From: Muricoccus roseus
GTDB lineage: Bacteria > Pseudomonadota > Alphaproteobacteria > Acetobacterales > Acetobacteraceae
DNA length: 64,000 nt
Direction: 5' to 3'
NCBI RefSeq assembly: GCF_900141905.1
Contig: NZ_FQZF01000002.1
Location: 382,528-446,527, forward strand
Of the stretch, positions 61,921 through 64,000 are shown in pieces. The notes under the pieces were generated by a model. The model ran no database searches. It worked only from the letters and a program-made list of their open reading frames with translations, and was not told where the DNA came from. The position numbers were made by a program, and so were the translations under genes. Within the stretch, counting starts at the first letter, position 1. The number at the start of each line of letters is the position of its first letter.

Positions 61921-62250
61921 CTACCTCGCGCGCCGGACGGCCCAGAGCAAGAGGATCACGACCCAGGCCAGGGCCGTAAGCAGCATGACGGGGGCGGTGG
62001 CCAGCATCAGCCAGCCCATCATGCCGGTGGCGTAGAGCAATTCGCCGAGATCAAGGCCGAAGGGGCCGGGGCAGGGATGGCTGCCGGCCTCGTCCACCCG
62101 GCAACCCATGGCCGATGCCACGGCCGAGGTGAACAGCACCGAGAGGAAGGGCGCCCAGGCCAGCAGGGTGAGCAAGCCGAGGCCGGCCAGCAGCCCCCGC
62201 TTATTGATCGGGCGACCCGGCCCGATCCCCGGGGGCAGGGGCGGGGTCAG
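61921..62250 (-). CDS. Tandem-paralogue membrane protein 2 (probable CTG start)
   Basis: The frame aligns with the upstream 109-residue gene over its whole length: a WAP-containing first helix, GCR(I/V) with PC and PFG in the loop, LY, then GWLM and LAWVVI in the last helices and a basic RR end. It has two to three membrane helices. No ATG or GTG lies near the expected start. A CTG at 62250 overlaps the previous TGA (CTGA) and gives exactly 109 residues, so coupled non-AUG initiation is likely. The function is unknown. Confidence 0.6.
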   Translation of the reverse strand: MTPPLPPGIGPGRPINKRGLLAGLGLLTLLAWAPFLSVLFTSAVASAMGCRVDEAGSHPCPGPFGLDLGELLYATGMMGWLMLATAPVMLLTALAWVVILLLWAVRRAR

Positions 62251-62576
62251 CCGCCGGTCCGCCCGCGTGACCGCCGGAACACCCAGCGGAAGAAGATGAC
62301 CGCCCAGGCGAGGCCCGTCGGCAGCGCGATGAGGGCGGCCGGGATCATCAGCCAGCCGCCCGCCATGGTCATGCCGTAGAGGCTGGTCCCGATGTCGCCG
62401 AACGGCGTCTGGCAGGGCGCGGCCGAGCCACCGATCCGGCAGCCATAGTGGTCGGCCAGGATCAGCCCGGCGGCCCAGAAGGCCGTGGGCGCCCAGCCGA
62501 CCAGGGTGAGGGCGAGGAGGAGCCATCGCCCCCAGCCCCAGCGGCGCCGGCCGGGGATCTCGGCCGACGCAGCCAT
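62247..62576 (-). CDS. Tandem-paralogue membrane protein 1
   Basis: The 109-residue protein has a basic N-terminus, a hydrophobic helix (LLLALTLVGWAPTAFWAAG), a loop with two cysteines (GCRI and PCQTPFG) and two further helices ending WVFRRSRGR. The family is unknown; the next gene is a paralogue. The ATG lies three bases after the ppa stop, so it is expressed with pyrophosphatase. Confidence 0.75.
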   Translation of the reverse strand: MAASAEIPGRRRWGWGRWLLLALTLVGWAPTAFWAAGLILADHYGCRIGGSAAPCQTPFGDIGTSLYGMTMAGGWLMIPAALIALPTGLAWAVIFFRWVFRRSRGRTGG

Positions 62577-62579
62577 GGG

Positions 62580-63107
62580 TTACTTCTTCGTCGCGGCCGC
62601 GATGCCCTGGGTGATCAGCTCCGCCGCCTGCTCGGCGGTGCCCCAGCCCGTCACCTTCACCCACTTGCCCGGCTCCAGGTCCTTGTAGCGGGAGAAGAAG
62701 TGCTCGATCGCCTGCTTGGTGATCTTCGGCAGGTCGTCGCAGGTCTTCACATCGGTGAAGAGGGGATGGACCTTGTCATGCGGCACGCAGACGAGCTTCT
62801 CGTCCTGGCCCGCCTCGTCCTCCATCAGCAGCACGCCGATCGGGCGGCAGCGGATGACGCAGCCGGGCACCACCGGCGCGGGGGTGAGCACCAGCGCGTC
62901 CGTCGGGTCGCCATCATCGGCGATGGTGCCGGGGATGAAGCCATAGGCCGCCGGATAGGCCATGGGGGTGAAGAGGAAGCGGTCCACCATGACCGCGCCG
63001 CTCTCCTTGTCCAGCTCGTACTTCACCTGGGACCCCTGGGGGATCTCGACCACCACGTTGATGTCGTGGGGCGGGGCCTTGCCGGTCGGGATCAGGCTCG
63101 GATTCAT
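62580..63107 (-). CDS. ppa: Inorganic pyrophosphatase (family I)
   Basis: This soluble enzyme hydrolyses pyrophosphate and drives biosynthesis. The 175-residue protein has [20 protein letters not shown] and the metal site [10 protein letters not shown] (Asp65, Asp67, Asp70), with [19 protein letters not shown] at the C-terminal part. The size is standard. It starts at ATG 63107 and is followed by the two paralogous membrane-protein genes. Confidence 0.97.
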   Translation of the reverse strand: MNPSLIPTGKAPPHDINVVVEIPQGSQVKYELDKESGAVMVDRFLFTPMAYPAAYGFIPGTIADDGDPTDALVLTPAPVVPGCVIRCRPIGVLLMEDEAGQDEKLVCVPHDKVHPLFTDVKTCDDLPKITKQAIEHFFSRYKDLEPGKWVKVTGWGTAEQAAELITQGIAAATKK

Positions 63108-63267
63108 GCGGCGTCGGTCCTGGTTCTGGCGGGGCGCATCGGCGCGAATGGCGACAAAATGTCGCAGCGCCTCTAGCAGCGCCCGGTTCCCGTCGCAAAT
63201 CGGCCGCTTGCGGCACGCCGCCCCGGCCCGCAGCATGGGCCATGGAACCCAGGGAGGAGAGTGAAGA

Positions 63268-64000
63268 GTGCCCGTGACCCGTCCCGTGCCCCGCCGCGCC
63301 CTGCTGGCGGCGCCTCTTCTCGCGGCGCCTCTGCTGGCGCGCCCCGCCCTGGCCCAGGGCTCGGCATCCGCCCCTGCACCGCCCTCCGCCACTCCGCCTT
63401 CCGCGGCGCCCGAGCCCCTGATCGTCCGCAAGCAGGTCTTCGAGGCCGGTGAATACCGCACGCGTGGCGGCGGCACCGTGCCCAATGCGCGGATCGGCTA
63501 CCAGACCGCCGGCACGCTGAACGCCGCGGGCGACAATGCCGTGCTCATCACCCATTTCTTCTCGGCCAACAGCCATGCCTTCGGCCGCTTCGCCGCCAAC
63601 GGGCCGCCGGGCTACTGGGACAACATCGTCGGCCCGGGCAAGGCGATCGACACCAACCGGTTCTTCGTCGTGTCCTCGGACACGCTGGTCAACCTGAACC
63701 TCAACGACGCCACCACCACCAGCACCGGCCCGTCGAGCCTCGACCCCTCCACCGGCCGGCCCTTCGGGATGAACTACCCCGTCGTGTCGATGCGTGACTT
63801 CATCGAGGTGCAGAAGCGCCTGCTCGACAGTCTGGGCGTGAAGCGCCTGGCCCTCGTGGCCGGCCCCTCCATGGGCGCGCTGCAGGCCATCGAATGGGCC
63901 TGCGCCTATCCCGAGATGGTGGAGCGCGTGATGCCCGCCGTGGGCACCGGCGAGTTCGACGCCTTCCTCCTGGGCTGGATGGAGATCTGGGAGGTTCCGA
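63268..64000 (+). CDS. Exported alpha/beta-hydrolase, homoserine O-acetyltransferase (MetX)-like, partial
   Basis: An open frame of 244 codons runs off the right edge. It starts with GTG 63268 (or 63274) after AGGGAGGAGA. The N-terminus has [18 protein letters not shown] and is cut near ALA/Q, so it is exported, perhaps by Tat. The mature part resembles MetX: SDTLVNLN, a later [14 protein letters not shown] and the nucleophile elbow GPSMG at 199-203 (Ser201). True MetX is cytosolic, so this is probably a secreted relative with another acyl substrate. Confidence 0.8.
   Translation, partial: MPVTRPVPRRALLAAPLLAAPLLARPALAQGSASAPAPPSATPPSAAPEPLIVRKQVFEAGEYRTRGGGTVPNARIGYQTAGTLNAAGDNAVLITHFFSANSHAFGRFAANGPPGYWDNIVGPGKAIDTNRFFVVSSDTLVNLNLNDATTTSTGPSSLDPSTGRPFGMNYPVVSMRDFIEVQKRLLDSLGVKRLALVAGPSMGALQAIEWACAYPEMVERVMPAVGTGEFDAFLLGWMEIWEVP

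Overview
The window is dense, very GC-rich chromosomal DNA. Gene content and order suggest an alphaproteobacterium of the Acetobacteraceae, most like Roseomonas or a close relative. The pointers are a complete S10-spc-alpha ribosomal block headed by tRNA-Tyr, tRNA-Gly and tuf, three orphan Bug/TctC-type solute-binding proteins, DUF2171, DUF6481 and DUF423 proteins, and many 4-bp ATGA gene overlaps. The family placement is an inference from gene content, not from a search. No rRNA, IS element, prophage or CRISPR array is visible. Layout from left to right follows. 1-20.4 kb is a mosaic of short transcription units: a repeat-containing protein cut by the window edge, tRNA-Arg(CCT), an HSL-type esterase, proline iminopeptidase, a two-gene operon (ZnuA-like protein plus outer-membrane barrel) behind a Zur-like palindrome, an FtsJ/RlmM-like methyltransferase, a LysR gene divergent from an NAD(P)H oxidoreductase, an acyl-CoA dehydrogenase, a Bug protein, uvrB, tRNA-Thr(TGT), a diguanylate cyclase broken by a 20-bp tandem duplication, a hydratase and an RlmB-type methyltransferase. 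20.4-36.1 kb is the translation block: a consensus-like promoter, tRNA-Tyr, tRNA-Gly, tuf, then rpsJ to rplQ with secY, adk and rpoA. 36.5-36.9 kb is a gene-free stretch holding four tight hairpins. 37-50.5 kb carries two more Bug proteins, a nitrilase-family amidase, NAD kinase, a fluoroacetate-dehalogenase-like hydrolase, a DenD-like dehydrogenase, DUF6481, a trxB-lysR operon, an Lrp/AsnC regulator, a PBP1A with an extra C-terminal domain, threonine deaminase and greA. 50.6-56.9 kb is a polycistron running carA, lysE-like, three small membrane-protein genes, carB. The carA reading frame continues without a stop from an upstream helix-turn-helix domain. 56.8-61.4 kb, divergent from it, is the macromolecular-synthesis operon yqeY, dnaG, rpoD. 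Two TGGGAA-N5-TTCCCA palindromes lie in the divergent gap. The right end holds a GNAT acetyltransferase, two tandem paralogous membrane proteins, ppa and the start of an exported MetX-like hydrolase. The observations most worth follow-up are the HTH-CarA fusion facing paired palindromes shared with the dnaG-rpoD operon, the membrane-gene cassette between carA and carB, the reversible-looking frameshift in the diguanylate cyclase, the PBP1A tail resembling a degenerate SNase domain, the Zur-box znuA/barrel operon and the four-hairpin intergenic element.
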